Shown here piece by piece: positions 1 to 8,198 of a stretch of DNA of 38,195 bases. The notes beneath the pieces were generated by a model. That model was not told the DNA's origin and did not search any database. It saw only the letters and a program-made list of their open reading frames with translations. Where the stretch lies: positions 1-38,195 of the forward strand of contig JANYIZ010000059.1 in assembly GCA_025408445.1 (NCBI GenBank), read 5' to 3'. The stretch's first letter is position 1. The number at the start of each line of letters is the position of its first letter. Source of the DNA: Frigoribacterium sp. (lineage in GTDB: Bacteria; Actinomycetota; Actinomycetes; Actinomycetales; Microbacteriaceae). The translations under genes and the position numbers were made by a program.

Positions 1-55
1 CGGACAACGATGCCAAAACCCTCCTGTCACAGATCGTCTGTGGCCGTTCTAGTCC

Positions 56-63
56 AAAGGAGG
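56..63 (+). promoter_or_regulatory. Ribosome binding site of rpsF
   Basis: The sequence AAAGGAGG is close to a perfect anti-Shine-Dalgarno match and lies ten bases before the ATG at 74. It fixes the rpsF start. The promoter itself is not identifiable in the 55 bases before it. Confidence 0.8.
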
Positions 64-73
64 TGGGTTAGTT

Positions 74-568
74 ATGCATCAGTACGAACTAATGGTAATT
101 CTCGATCCAGAGATCGATGAGCGCACCGTGGCTCCGAGCCTCGATAAGTTCCTCAACGTCATCCGCAATGACGGTGGTTCGATCGACAAGGTCGACGTCT
201 GGGGACGTCGTCGACTGGCGTACGAGATCAACAAAAAGACCGAAGGCATCTACGCCGTCGTCGCCCTTACAGCGAACCCCGACGCGACCGTCGAGCTCGA
301 CCGCCAGCTGAAGCTCAGCGAAGCGGTCATGCGCACCAAGGTGCTCCGCGCCGAGGAAGCCATCGCACAGGTCGCCGAGGCTGCGCAGCTCTCAGCAGAG
401 AAGGCCGCCCGCAAGGCAGCCGCCCCGGCGAAGGCCGGCGCCGCTGCAGGGACCGCAACGAAGGCAGCGGATGTCGCAGCGGCGCCTGCAACGACCGCAA
501 CGCCTGCAGCTCCCGCTGCAGCCGAAGCGCCCGTTGCCGAAGCCACCGAGACCACGGCGGGCGACTGA
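74..568 (+). CDS. rpsF: 30S ribosomal protein S6
   Basis: S6 is a primary component of the small-subunit platform, where it binds 16S rRNA together with S18. The N-terminal ~95 residues match the family throughout: it opens [16 protein letters not shown], has the [10 protein letters not shown] strand and ends near [11 protein letters not shown]. The protein is 164 residues long, against roughly 95 to 120 for most S6 proteins. The excess is an Ala/Pro/Thr-rich low-complexity tail from about residue 97 onward, of a kind known from some actinobacteria and probably disordered. It is first in the order rpsF-ssb-rpsR-rplI, with three bases between its stop and the ssb start, so the genes are almost certainly cotranscribed. 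The start is supported by a strong ribosome binding site. Confidence 0.97.
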   Translation: MHQYELMVILDPEIDERTVAPSLDKFLNVIRNDGGSIDKVDVWGRRRLAYEINKKTEGIYAVVALTANPDATVELDRQLKLSEAVMRTKVLRAEEAIAQVAEAAQLSAEKAARKAAAPAKAGAAAGTATKAADVAAAPATTATPAAPAAAEAPVAEATETTAGD

Positions 569-571
569 CCC

Positions 572-1099
572 ATGGCTGGCGAAACCGTAATCACCGTGGT
601 GGGCAACCTCACGAGCGACCCGGAACTGCGGTACACGCAGAACGGGTTGGCGGTTGCCAACTTCACCATCGCATCCACTCCGCGCACCCTTGATCGGGGA
701 AGCAACGAGTGGAAAGACGGCGAAGCACTCTTTCTTCGTGCGAGCGTCTGGCGCGAGTATGCCGAGCAGGTTGCCGGATCCCTCACCAAGGGCTCTCGCG
801 TGATCGCAATCGGTCGGCTCAAGCAGCGCTCCTTCGAGACAAAAGAGGGCGAGAAGCGCACCAGCATCGAGCTCGAGATTGACGAGATCGGTCCGAGCCT
901 CCGGTACGCGACCGCGCAGGTCACCCGCACCTCCCGAGAGGGTGGCGCTGGCGGCAATGGAGGCGGCGCACCCCGCGTCAACCAGAGCGCTAATGAGCCG
1001 TGGGCGGCATCCGCTCCGGCTTCGGCCTCTTCGGGAAGTGCTGCAGGCGGCGACGTCTGGAACACCCCCGGTAGTTACAACGACGAGACGCCCTTCTAG
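572..1099 (+). CDS. ssb: Single-stranded DNA-binding protein
   Basis: SSB coats single-stranded DNA during replication, repair and recombination and recruits partner enzymes through its C-terminal tip. Residues 1-110 form the OB fold ([20 protein letters not shown], then the [15 protein letters not shown] region and [16 protein letters not shown]). A Gly/Ser/Ala-rich linker follows. The acidic tip ends DETPF, the docking motif for RecQ, RecO and similar partners (commonly DDIPF or DEPPF). At 175 residues the length is usual for actinobacterial SSB. Its position between S6 and S18 is the classical arrangement and couples SSB supply to ribosomal protein expression. Confidence 0.97.
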   Translation: MAGETVITVVGNLTSDPELRYTQNGLAVANFTIASTPRTLDRGSNEWKDGEALFLRASVWREYAEQVAGSLTKGSRVIAIGRLKQRSFETKEGEKRTSIELEIDEIGPSLRYATAQVTRTSREGGAGGNGGGAPRVNQSANEPWAASAPASASSGSAAGGDVWNTPGSYNDETPF

Positions 1100-1164
1100 G
1101 CCGATCTCCTCCCGGTCGCTGAGCGACCTACTCGATCACCAATCCTCAGAAAGAAGTACAAACC

Positions 1165-1428
1165 ATGGCTGGAAAGAGCAGCGGCGATCGCCGTAAGCCC
1201 CTCCGCACTCTCAAGGGCGGCAAGACCGTCGCCCCGGCGAAGTCCATTCGCGTCGGTGTCATCGACTACAAGGACGTCGCAACCCTCCGTAAGTTCATTT
1301 CGGAGCGCGGAAAGATCCGTGCCCGTCGTATTACCGGTGTTTCGGTGCAGGAACAGCGTCTCATCGCCCGTGCGGTTAAAAACGCGCGCGAGATGGCGCT
1401 TCTCCCTTATGCCGGCTCGGGCCGTTAG
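1165..1428 (+). CDS. rpsR: 30S ribosomal protein S18
   Basis: S18 pairs with S6 on the platform of the small subunit. The 87-residue protein has the conserved core [19 protein letters not shown] followed by [14 protein letters not shown]. It contains no cysteine, so it is the zinc-independent (C-minus) form; many bacteria also have a CxxC form. As I recall, the C-minus form is normal in Microbacteriaceae, so I do not read it as a special low-zinc paralogue. An AGAAAG-type ribosome binding site lies just before the ATG. It is spaced 65 bases from ssb and 11 bases from rplI. Confidence 0.96.
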   Translation: MAGKSSGDRRKPLRTLKGGKTVAPAKSIRVGVIDYKDVATLRKFISERGKIRARRITGVSVQEQRLIARAVKNAREMALLPYAGSGR

Positions 1429-1439
1429 GAGTCGCGAAC

Positions 1440-1892
1440 ATGTCTAAATTGATTCTCACGCACGAGGTCACCGGCCTCGGTGCCCCCGGAGACGTCATCG
1501 ACGTCAAGACCGGCTACGGCCGCAACTTCCTCATCCCCCAGGGCTTCGCAGTTGCGTGGACCCGGGGCGGGGAGAAGCAGGTCGAGTCGATCAAGGCCGC
1601 CCGCGTCGCTCGCGAGCACGCCACGATCGAAGAAGCCCAGGACCTCAAGGCGAAGCTCGAGGCCACCACCGTCAAGCTGACCGTCAAGGCTGGCGAGGGT
1701 GGACGCCTGTTCGGCTCGGTGAAGACGACGGATGTCGCCGAAGCCGTAGCGGCTGCTGGCCTCGGTGCCGTCGACAAGCGCAAGATCGAGATCTCCTCCC
1801 CGATCAAGGCCACGGGCCAGCACGAGGCAACGGTGCGACTGCGTGACGACCTCGTCGCCACGATCACCCTCACGGTGATCGCCGCAAAGTAG
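1440..1892 (+). CDS. rplI: 50S ribosomal protein L9
   Basis: L9 binds 23S rRNA at the base of the L1 stalk and affects reading-frame maintenance. The 150-residue protein has the N-terminal domain ([14 protein letters not shown], then [13 protein letters not shown], matching the L9 signature), a long connecting helix rich in Ala, Lys and Glu, and a C-terminal domain ending in the [16 protein letters not shown] strand. It is the last gene of the rpsF operon: a strong hairpin follows 33 bases after the stop. Confidence 0.97.
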   Translation: MSKLILTHEVTGLGAPGDVIDVKTGYGRNFLIPQGFAVAWTRGGEKQVESIKAARVAREHATIEEAQDLKAKLEATTVKLTVKAGEGGRLFGSVKTTDVAEAVAAAGLGAVDKRKIEISSPIKATGQHEATVRLRDDLVATITLTVIAAK

Positions 1893-1924
1893 TACTCCCA
1901 CAACACGGTAGCAACGCTGTCCCG

Positions 1925-1967
1925 GAGGGGGTGGCAGAAGACATTTGCCTTCTGCTACCCCCTCTTT
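1925..1967 (+). terminator. Rho-independent terminator of the rpsF operon
   Basis: A 16 bp stem (1925-1940 paired with 1949-1964, one G-U pair) encloses the eight-base loop ACATTTGC and runs into CTTT. It is placed directly behind rplI and separates the ribosomal operon from dnaB. Confidence 0.85.
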
Positions 1968-2366
1968 GCGTGTCAATTCACTGACCAATTACGGGCTGTG
2001 ACCGGCTCCGTTGTACACAACCACTCGTCCGGTGTTCCCAACCCTCAACCGGCACTCTAAACATGTTTTTACACATCGCATGAAGTTGGATAAACCGCAG
2101 GTCAGATAATGAATATTGGCCAAAATCCGATAGTTATCCCCAGTAAATTCCACAGGTTGTTCACACGACGCGCGGCGTTTCACCCGATCTACTAACACTT
2201 TTATCCACAGGCTGACCGTGCGGTCAACGACGCGGGCTTGCCGACCTTGGAGTGCATCCCTAGTGTGTAGCAGTGCGTCGCGAGCAATCGGGTCACGCAT
2301 CGGCTCCCGGGGGTGGATGTCGGATGCTTTCGGTAGAACTGAAAGCACACAGAGCGAGAAGAAAGA
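1968..2366 (+). promoter_or_regulatory. Intergenic region before dnaB with a cluster of DnaA-box-like 9-mers
   Basis: This 400 bp stretch has no credible gene. It contains one perfect DnaA box, TTATCCACA at 2201-2209 on the plus strand. Four near matches are TTGTACACA at 2011, TTATCCCCA at 2134, TTGTTCACA at 2157 (all plus) and TTATCCAAC at 2085-2093 on the minus strand. Between them lies a relatively AT-rich patch around 2105-2130. The cluster could be a DnaA-responsive control region for dnaB, or a DnaA titration or secondary origin site. Only the perfect box is strong on its own; the clustering is what makes the case. Confidence 0.5.
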
Positions 2367-3812
2367 GTGGCGCGAACGATGTCGATAGCCCGTCTGGGTC
2401 TTGCGCCAAACCAGGGCGACGGAACACTGCGCGATTCCGGACCGCGCGATTCCGGACCGCGCGATTCGGGACTGCGCGAATCAGGCCAGCGCGGTTCCGA
2501 CCGCACCCCGCCCTACGACCTCCTGGCCGAGCAGAGCGCCATCGGCGGCATGCTGCTGAGCAAGGATGCGGTGGCGGACGTCATCGAGTCTGTGCGGGCG
2601 GTCGACTTCTACATGCCAAAGCACGAGATCATCTTCGACGCGATCCTCTCGCTTTACGCCCACGGTGAGCCGACCGACGTGATCGCGGTCACCGATGAAC
2701 TCACGAAGACCGGCGAGCTGGTTCGTGCCGGTGGCGCGGAATACCTGCACACTCTCACCGGTATCGTTCCAACAGCAGCGAACGCGGGGTTCTACTCCAC
2801 GATCGTCGCCGAGAAGGCGGTGCTTCGCCGACTGGTCGAGGCTGGTACCCGCATCGTGCAGATGGGATACGCGAGCGAGGGTGAGGTCGTCGACCTGGTC
2901 AACAACGCCCAGGCCGAGATCTATGGCGTGATGGGCGGGGTTGAGGCCGAAGACTTCGTTCCGCTCACCGTTGCGGTCACCACCGCGATCGACGAGATCG
3001 AGGCGGCCCGCGGTCGCGACGGCTCAATGACCGGCGTGCCCACCGGCTTCGCCGAACTCGACGAACTCACCAACGGACTGCACGGCGGTCAGCTCATCAT
3101 CGTCGCGGCCCGACCGGCGCTCGGTAAGTCGACGCTCGCGCTGGACTTCGCGCGCGCCGCATCCATCAAGCACGACATGCCCTCGATCTTCTTCTCGCTG
3201 GAAATGGGGCGCTCGGAGATCGCGATGCGCCTACTCTCCGCCGAGGCCGCCGTGCCGCTGCAGAGCATGCGCAAGGGCACGCTGCACACCGAGGACTGGA
3301 CGAAAATCGCGTCGACCCGCGGGCAGATCAACGATGCGCCGCTCTATATCGATGACAGTCCCAATATGACCCTGGTAGAGATCCGCGCCAAGTGCCGTCG
3401 TCTCAAGCAGAAAGTCGGCCTCAAGATGGTGATCATCGACTACCTGCAGCTCATGACCTCTGGTAAGAAGGTCGAGTCCCGGCAGCAGGAGGTGAGCGAA
3501 TTCTCGCGCGCGCTCAAGCTGCTTGCGAAAGAACTGCAGGTTCCCGTGATCGCCCTGTCCCAGCTCAACCGTGGTCCCGAGCAGCGCTCCGACAAGATGC
3601 CGGCGCTCTCCGACCTTCGCGAATCCGGATCGCTCGAGCAGGATGCGGACATGGTGATCCTCCTGCACCGCGACAGTGCCTACGAAAAGGAGAGCACTCG
3701 CCCCGGCGAGGCCGACCTCATTGTGGCCAAGCACCGTAATGGGCCAACCAAAACGATCACTGTAGCTTTCCAGGGACACTTTTCGCGTTTTCAGGACATG
3801 GCTCCTGCCTGA
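2367..3812 (+). CDS. dnaB: Replicative DNA helicase DnaB
   Basis: DnaB is the hexameric helicase that unwinds the fork ahead of the polymerase. The 481-residue protein has the N-terminal primase-interacting domain (PYDLLAEQSAIGGMLLSKDAVADV) and the RecA-type C-terminal domain. The Walker A region reads ARPALGKST, the H2 region IIDYLQLM, and the C-terminal motifs are SQLNRGPEQR and SDLRESGSLEQDADMV. No intein interrupts it. It starts at GTG 2367 with an AGAAGAAAG ribosome binding site; an in-frame ATG at 2379 is the alternative. The N-terminal extension contains five tandem xRDSG-like repeats, described separately. Confidence 0.96.
   Translation: MARTMSIARLGLAPNQGDGTLRDSGPRDSGPRDSGLRESGQRGSDRTPPYDLLAEQSAIGGMLLSKDAVADVIESVRAVDFYMPKHEIIFDAILSLYAHGEPTDVIAVTDELTKTGELVRAGGAEYLHTLTGIVPTAANAGFYSTIVAEKAVLRRLVEAGTRIVQMGYASEGEVVDLVNNAQAEIYGVMGGVEAEDFVPLTVAVTTAIDEIEAARGRDGSMTGVPTGFAELDELTNGLHGGQLIIVAARPALGKSTLALDFARAASIKHDMPSIFFSLEMGRSEIAMRLLSAEAAVPLQSMRKGTLHTEDWTKIASTRGQINDAPLYIDDSPNMTLVEIRAKCRRLKQKVGLKMVIIDYLQLMTSGKKVESRQQEVSEFSRALKLLAKELQVPVIALSQLNRGPEQRSDKMPALSDLRESGSLEQDADMVILLHRDSAYEKESTRPGEADLIVAKHRNGPTKTITVAFQGHFSRFQDMAPA
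2427..2501 (+). repeat. 15 bp tandem repeat in the dnaB N-terminal extension
   Basis: Five copies of a 15 bp unit (type unit CCGCGCGATTCCGGA) lie head to tail in frame, coding LRDSG, PRDSG, PRDSG, LRESG and QRGSD. Copies 1-3 are nearly identical and copies 4-5 have drifted. The segment precedes the conserved PYDLLAEQ start of the DnaB fold, so copy number changes would only alter a flexible leader. Confidence 0.85.
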
Positions 3813-4259
3813 GATTTGTGAATAGGAGGCCTCATGGTTATCGGCGCGTCCTGCACGGTGGACAACCGGAGTCGTGCGACCGCTGGTGCTCAAACACTTG
3901 GCACAGTGTTACGGCCTGCTCGAGAGCCCGCTCGCGTAGCCGCGGCGAGTACCGCAGGCGTCGCAGACCGACGTCCCGCGTGCGCTGCAAGGGGCGGAAT
4001 TTGTCGGTACGCAGTAGGTTCGATGGTCCGGTGTTCAGCTGGGCGCTCCTCCTTTGTAGCAGTGTGCGGGGAGCGAAGGAGCCGATTGTTTTATCAGGGA
4101 ATCAGCGCGGCGGAGAAATTATCAGCGCTTGTCGCCGGGATGCCGGTCGTCGCGGTCCAGTCCGACGTTGGCCATTACACACCCTCCAGGGTCGCCGCCC
4201 CAATCAGGATGCCGCGCGAGAGGAACGCGGACGGCACTTGATCCTGGTCTACGGGGATG
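3813..4259. other. Gap without a convincing gene
   Basis: Several open frames cross this 450 bp stretch on both strands (for example 3834-4241 plus). None has a recognisable motif, a good ribosome binding site or a codon bias like its neighbours. A ribosome binding site (AGGAGG) does lie at 3826 before an ATG at 3834, so a small Arg/Ala-rich product cannot be excluded. It may be decayed coding sequence. Confidence 0.4.
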
Positions 4260-4622
4260 TCATAGTCGCTCGTAGGAGGCGCCCAGGGATCCTTCGGATC
4301 GCCAGATCTGGTGCGGATCCACTCGGGGGCCGGCTCGCCCAGAGCGAGCGATGATCGTTGCTGTGATGGTGGTCACCGCTGCCTTTAGCCGGCCTACGAA
4401 TGCATCCCTGCGGAACGGTGTGTGTTCGGGTAGCTCGGCGCTCATCCACCGCCCGCACAGCGCGTGGAGGAAATCGGCTGGGAGGAAGTCCCGGGTGAAA
4501 CACTCGGCGAAGGCTTGCCAGAACGTGAAGATCATCTCGTTGGTGTTGGTCAGCTGGTAACCGTAGCGCTGCTTTTGGCAGACGCCGACGACGATCCAAG
4601 CGCGCAGGCGATAGTCGGCCAT
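4260..4622 (-). CDS. Hypothetical protein, 120 residues
   Basis: I do not recognise this protein. The frame is supported by a strong preference for G or C at third positions throughout, unlike the opposite strand frames, and by an aromatic-rich core (residues 30-60: FTFWQAFAECF, DFLPADFLHAL) that reads like folded protein. The ATG at 4622 is the first start after an in-frame stop 21 bases upstream, but the ribosome binding site is weak. It could be the C-terminal part of a longer, eroded gene. It is convergent with dnaB and isolated from other genes. Confidence 0.5.
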   Translation of the reverse strand: MADYRLRAWIVVGVCQKQRYGYQLTNTNEMIFTFWQAFAECFTRDFLPADFLHALCGRWMSAELPEHTPFRRDAFVGRLKAAVTTITATIIARSGRAGPRVDPHQIWRSEGSLGASYERL

Positions 4623-4773
4623 TAGTGACTGGCCACCGGATCAGCACGTAGCTCGATGACACAGTGATTTCAGCTCACCGATCGCGATTTGGAGAGTTTG
4701 TTCGGTGTTGTGCACGCCTAACGCTTACTTCTTGGGTGTGTACTGCGGTGACGTTTTTCAGTCAAAAATGGGA

Positions 4774-4812
4774 AACGTACCAGCGAGCGAAAATCGCAGA
4801 TACAAGTACGTT
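4774..4812. repeat. Inverted repeat 1 (AACGTAC/GTACGTT)
   Basis: AACGTAC at 4774-4780 pairs with GTACGTT at 4806-4812, with GCGA and TCGC inside that can extend the fold. It is the most degenerate of three similar structures in this gap. Confidence 0.45.
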
Positions 4813-4864
4813 CGGCTAAACGTGCTGATGACAAGCAACTTATTGGCCCGCCAGAGAATCGCTT

Positions 4865-4902
4865 GTACCGGCGATTGTGAAGTGGATTTTCATCGGCGGT
4901 AC
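4865..4902. repeat. Inverted repeat 2 (GTACCGGCGAT)
   Basis: GTACCGGCGAT at 4865-4875 faces ATCGGCGGTAC at 4892-4902, 10 of 11 positions pairing. It has the same arm sequence as inverted repeat 3. Confidence 0.6.
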
Positions 4903-5203
4903 GGGTTTTCAGGTGTTTTCTCCTTATTTGTCTATCGAAAGAGAAGAAAAGAGAGAGAGATGTACCGGATGGACCGGACTTTCCTGAAAAGTGCACAAAT
5001 GTGCGCCCGCGTTTGCGCACACAAAGAAGTATCTGGCAACACGCGGTACAAGCGGCATATTCAGCGTATTTGTTGGTGAGGCGCCGAAACGGCTAGTTTC
5101 GCATTGCCACAATCGATGCCACATGCATTCTTCGCGCATCACCGCCGAGCGTTACATAGGGCCTGTGATCAAGGGTTTCGGTGGCGTCTATTCATCCCGT
5201 CAG

Positions 5204-5235
5204 ACGTACCGGCGATTGAAGCATCGCCGGTACGT
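5204..5235. repeat. Inverted repeat 3, perfect 13 bp arms
   Basis: ACGTACCGGCGAT at 5204-5216 pairs perfectly with ATCGCCGGTACGT at 5223-5235 around the six-base loop TGAAGC. No T-run follows on either strand, so it is not a classical terminator; operator, RNA structure or a small mobile repeat are possible. Confidence 0.75.
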
Positions 5236-5325
5236 TGCGTTCTATCGGCACGATTTTGACCGTTCCCGGGCTATTGGGCGGGTTACGTCAATCTCTTTGC
5301 CGGCTCACCAGCGTCTGGCAGAGAG

Positions 5326-5402
5326 AAAGAATCCCCCAAGAAGCCGGGGCTCCTCAGGGGATTCAGGGAGGGGCGTTACCCGGTCGGTGACGTAACCCGG
5401 TC
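5326..5402 (-). repeat. ~80 bp repeat, copy 1, with terminator-like hairpin
   Basis: Copy 1 lies just behind the minus-strand DUF4190 gene. It shares with copy 2 the start TCCCCCAAGAAGCCGG and the end CGGTCGGTGACGT plus CCCGGTCC. On the minus strand the stem 5357-5364/5329-5336 is followed by a pyrimidine-rich tract, so it can act as a terminator. Confidence 0.75.
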
Positions 5403-5437
5403 CACAACCTACCTCAGCAGGCGAAGTAGTCGTCCTG

Positions 5438-5833
5438 CTAGTGGCCGTACTGCCCGTAGGAGCCCAAAGCCCCGGCGACCGCCGCGATGATGACGACGAT
5501 GACGATGACGAGAAGTACCGCAACCGAGCCGAGGACGAGTCCCGTGATCGCGAATCCGCGCGGGGACTCTTTCTTCTTGAGCGACACAGCGCCGAAGATG
5601 AAGGCGAGGGCCAGAAGGATGAATGCGAACACAGCGGTCCACGAGAAGATCACGGCACTGATGCCGAGGACCATCGAGGCTACTCCGAAGCCCTTCTTCG
5701 TTGCGGGCTGCTGGACGATGTAAATCGGCTGCGCCTGTTGAACGTAGACGGGCTGAGCGATGACGGGCTGGCCGACGGCGGCTGCCGACTGCTCGATTCC
5801 GTCGACGTTCGGGGTGGTGTTCGTATCGGTCAT
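5438..5833 (-). CDS. DUF4190 domain-containing membrane protein
   Basis: This is a 131-residue small membrane protein of unknown function. Residues 1-45 are hydrophilic and rich in Gln, Pro and Val. Two transmembrane helices follow, about residues 48-80 and 92-122, separated by the KKKESPRGFAITGLVLG loop. The pattern of xGFGVASMVLGI before helix 1 and GFAITGLVLG before helix 2 is typical of DUF4190. In this family the N-terminal tail is usually cytoplasmic. The gene follows the secreted protein gene 6001-6915 on the same strand, with a repeat copy between them and another behind it, so it may be a separate transcription unit. Confidence 0.85.
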   Translation of the reverse strand: MTDTNTTPNVDGIEQSAAAVGQPVIAQPVYVQQAQPIYIVQQPATKKGFGVASMVLGISAVIFSWTAVFAFILLALAFIFGAVSLKKKESPRGFAITGLVLGSVAVLLVIVIVVIIAAVAGALGSYGQYGH

Positions 5834-5874
5834 GATTCGGCTTTCTGGTTGAAACTATGGATGAAATTTCAGGC

Positions 5875-5956
5875 AAAGAGTCCCCCAAGAAGCCGGAGCT
5901 CCTTGGGGGATTCAGGGGTTTGGGCGCGTCACCCGGTCGGTGACGTGGCCCGGTCC
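5875..5956 (-). repeat. ~80 bp repeat, copy 2, with terminator-like hairpin
   Basis: Copy 2 lies between the stop of the secreted protein gene and the start of the DUF4190 gene. Its stem TCCCCCAAG (5881-5889) with CTTGGGGGA (5902-5910) is perfect. The two copies are in the same orientation and each follows the 3' end of a minus-strand gene. Confidence 0.75.
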
Positions 5957-6000
5957 TCCTCCTCCCGTTGGTGGGCGAGGTGATTGTGCGAGCGCGTAGC

Positions 6001-6915
6001 TCAGGGGCACGGCATGAAGCCGCCCATACCGTTATCGCACCTAGGAGTTCCGGTGCCAGCCCCGGTACCGACTTGCCCTCCACCCCCACCGGGGGTACCG
6101 CTGCTTCCGCCGCTCCAACTACCACCAGCGGAGCTTGAACCGCTCCTGACGCTTCCGCTGGAGGGCCTGGATGCAGCCGCGTGCTGGGCAGCGGCAACTC
6201 GTGCAGCTTCGGCAGCGGCTGCTTCTGCGGCCACACGTGCGGCTTCAGCTTCGATCTCTGCCGCGATGCGCGCAGTCTCGTCGACCTGAAACACAGCGAA
6301 GTCAGCGACCAGCACCGTGACACTCGAGTCGAGCGTTCTAGTAGAAGCTGCGCTCTTCGCCGTCAGGGCGAGGATCTTCGTCGCGCTGTCGCGCTCGGTG
6401 CACTTGGTGGGGATCGCGATCTTCACGGGTGCTCTGCGCGCAGTACTCACGCTCGCGATGAGCTCAGCACCGCTTGAACGGCCTGCGATAGCAGCAACCG
6501 CGGGTTCAGCAGCGACGGCAGGTACAGCCTCGACAGCAGGTACAGCCTTGACCTCTGCATTACCGGGACGTGCTGCGTAGACGGTGCTTGTTCCGGCTTT
6601 GGCCGGAAGAGCAACACTCTTGACCGCCTCGAGGGCAGCGTCCGCCTTCGCCAGCGACACGGTGCGGCTCGTGGTCACGGCGGCGCTGTCTTTCAGCGCA
6701 ACGGCACACTGGCGAGCAGTCTCATCGGCAGCCGCGCTGGCAACGCCCACGGAGGTGAGAGTGATGCCACCGGCGACGACCAGGAGGCCAGCTGCGAGCA
6801 TCACGACGAGACGTTTGCTCGGCCTGGTCGACGTCTTGGATTGGACACTGATTTTGTCAGTGCTTGTTTCGTTAGTGGGGGTCTTATCAGCGCCTGTTTT
6901 CCCAGTTATGGTCAT
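6001..6915 (-). CDS. Secreted or membrane-anchored Ala/Gly-rich protein
   Basis: I do not recognise a family. The ~304-residue protein has a Lys/Thr-rich N-terminus, then a hydrophobic signal or anchor segment (VVMLAAGLLVVAGGITL), then an extracytoplasmic region. That region contains an Ala/Val/Pro repeat (AVEAVPAVAAEPAVAA), a long Ala/Glu helix with coiled-coil character (ARIAAEIEAEAARVAAEAAA) and a Ser/Gly-rich C-terminal tail ending NGMGGFMPCP. Cysteines are few. The start is uncertain: AAGGAG at 6919-6924 abuts ATG codons at 6918 and 6915, an unusually short spacing. Its low-complexity composition suggests a cell-wall or surface role, but this is inference. Confidence 0.75.
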   Translation of the reverse strand: MTITGKTGADKTPTNETSTDKISVQSKTSTRPSKRLVVMLAAGLLVVAGGITLTSVGVASAAADETARQCAVALKDSAAVTTSRTVSLAKADAALEAVKSVALPAKAGTSTVYAARPGNAEVKAVPAVEAVPAVAAEPAVAAIAGRSSGAELIASVSTARRAPVKIAIPTKCTERDSATKILALTAKSAASTRTLDSSVTVLVADFAVFQVDETARIAAEIEAEAARVAAEAAAAEAARVAAAQHAAASRPSSGSVRSGSSSAGGSWSGGSSGTPGGGGGQVGTGAGTGTPRCDNGMGGFMPCP

Positions 6916-6918
6916 CAT

Positions 6919-6924
6919 CTCCTT
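6919..6924 (-). promoter_or_regulatory. Ribosome binding site with abnormally short spacing
   Basis: AAGGAG on the minus strand is followed at once by ATGATG, leaving zero or three bases of spacing. Either the second ATG (6915) is used or initiation is inefficient. Confidence 0.5.
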
Positions 6925-6990
6925 CGCGTGTTGGTGGCTTGGGTATTGGTGGTGCTGGCCGTGGCGGCTTGGCGCTGATCCCTGGAGCAA

Positions 6991-7605
6991 ATGGTGAAGA
7001 GCTTCAATTCAGCCCATCCCAACTTTCGCGCTGAGGGCTTTCGAACCCACTATCGTCGTCGTACACCGAGACGTCAGGGATTTCGTCGTTGAGGGTGATT
7101 TGAGCTTTCTTGCCCTTACCGCCTTTGCGGTCTTGACTGCGGCACTCTGGATTTTGTTCCGAGGGTTTCTCGCCTCGATCAGTTCGCAGGCTGGCCTGCG
7201 TTCGGACTCCGCCCCACGGTCATTGGCCTCGGTGAAGTGGCCGTGGTGGAGATCCGTGTGTGCCCTGCCCGTAAACATTTCACTCGGGGGCCACTCACCG
7301 AACGCTGGCGTGACGAACAAAGTGCGGAAACAATACGGCGATCACCTTCCGACACAACTCTTCTGTGAACGCCCGGGTGAAACTCCTACGCAATCCGGTT
7401 GTCCTAATCTCGGGTCTGCTGTTGGTAGCCCCTCAATTTGAAGAGGACCCACCATCCGAGATATCCGCAATAGCTCAAACCGACGTTGCAGCGTAACCAG
7501 TGAGCACGCTTGCAGGCCCGAAAACAATCACACCCGTCAGAGCAACACCAACTCGAGGGGCGATTCTCGTTGCCTTAGCGGGAATCATCACGATGCCTCA
7601 CAATA
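6991..7605. other. Gap without a supported gene
   Basis: Frames on both strands (for example 7100-7441 plus and 7320-7009 minus) show no family signature. The start of this gap must hold the promoter of the secreted protein gene. I see no hairpin or repeat of note. Confidence 0.4.
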
Positions 7606-8160
7606 ATTTCGAAACCGGACCGTTTGAGGATCGCCATTGCGGAGGCGACAAGTCCGGCAACAGGACTGCTGCTCCGCCGGCAGTCGCCAGTGCCACTCCG
7701 TTCGTTACTGCGATGCCAACCAGTCATGCCGCCGCCCACGGCAGTGTTGATAACGCGATAACCGAGGCACTCACACGCTTTCCCGCAGGGCCAAAACCAA
7801 TCGCCACCAGATACGAATCCACCAGCACCACCAGCAAATTCGAGCCATAAAAGATCTGCGTCTAGAAAGAAGGTCTCCCCTCTAGAATCGGTGGAACACC
7901 CCGGACTGAGCAAATCTGGCTATCAGAACCAGCAACGCAATACCGGTACTGGTACCAGCGCTGAGTTGGATACGCCGCTGCGGGGTTCCAGTCAGGCCGA
8001 GCACCGCAAGCAATCCGAAAAAGCCAAGGTTGGTGGATGACGGGCCTGCCCACCCCGCATACGACAACTGATTGAGGAACGGGATCACGATGACGGTCAG
8101 AATGACCAGCACCAGGATGTGACGTGTGCAGCGATGCTGGCCGAATCGCAGGATTCGCTT
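7606..8160 (-). pseudogene. Decayed membrane protein remnants
   Basis: Two minus-strand stretches read as transmembrane protein but cannot be joined. The first, about 8130-7882, gives HILVLVILTVIVIPFLNQL, then GFFGLLAVLGLTG and ALLVLIARFAQ before a stop. The second, about 7848-7606 in another frame, gives SNLLVVLVDSYLVAIGFGP and VSASVIALSTLPWAAA, an in-frame TGA, then LVGIAVTNGVALATAGG. Neither has a credible start. They may be parts of one broken gene or of two. The original function is not recognisable. Confidence 0.45.
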
Positions 8161-8198
8161 TCGCGATGGGCGTGAACTAAGAAGTAGCGGGAATAGCC

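Larger units (their letters stand above)
4623..5325. other. AT-richer intergenic stretch with three related hairpins
   Basis: About 700 bp of lower GC content than its neighbours. Frames such as 4705-5079 plus and 5020-4718 minus have no family signature and poor codon bias, so I do not call them. The stretch carries three inverted repeats built on GTAC plus GCGA/TCGC elements, listed separately. Confidence 0.5.

Noticed and set aside
1165-1428. Zinc-starvation paralogue of S18
   Set aside because: The protein lacks cysteines, but it sits in the main rpsF operon and, as I recall, is the standard form in this bacterial family.
4705-5079. Possible 124-residue gene in the hairpin-containing gap
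   Set aside because: No motif, no good ribosome binding site, atypical codon use, and it would run through inverted repeats 1 and 2.
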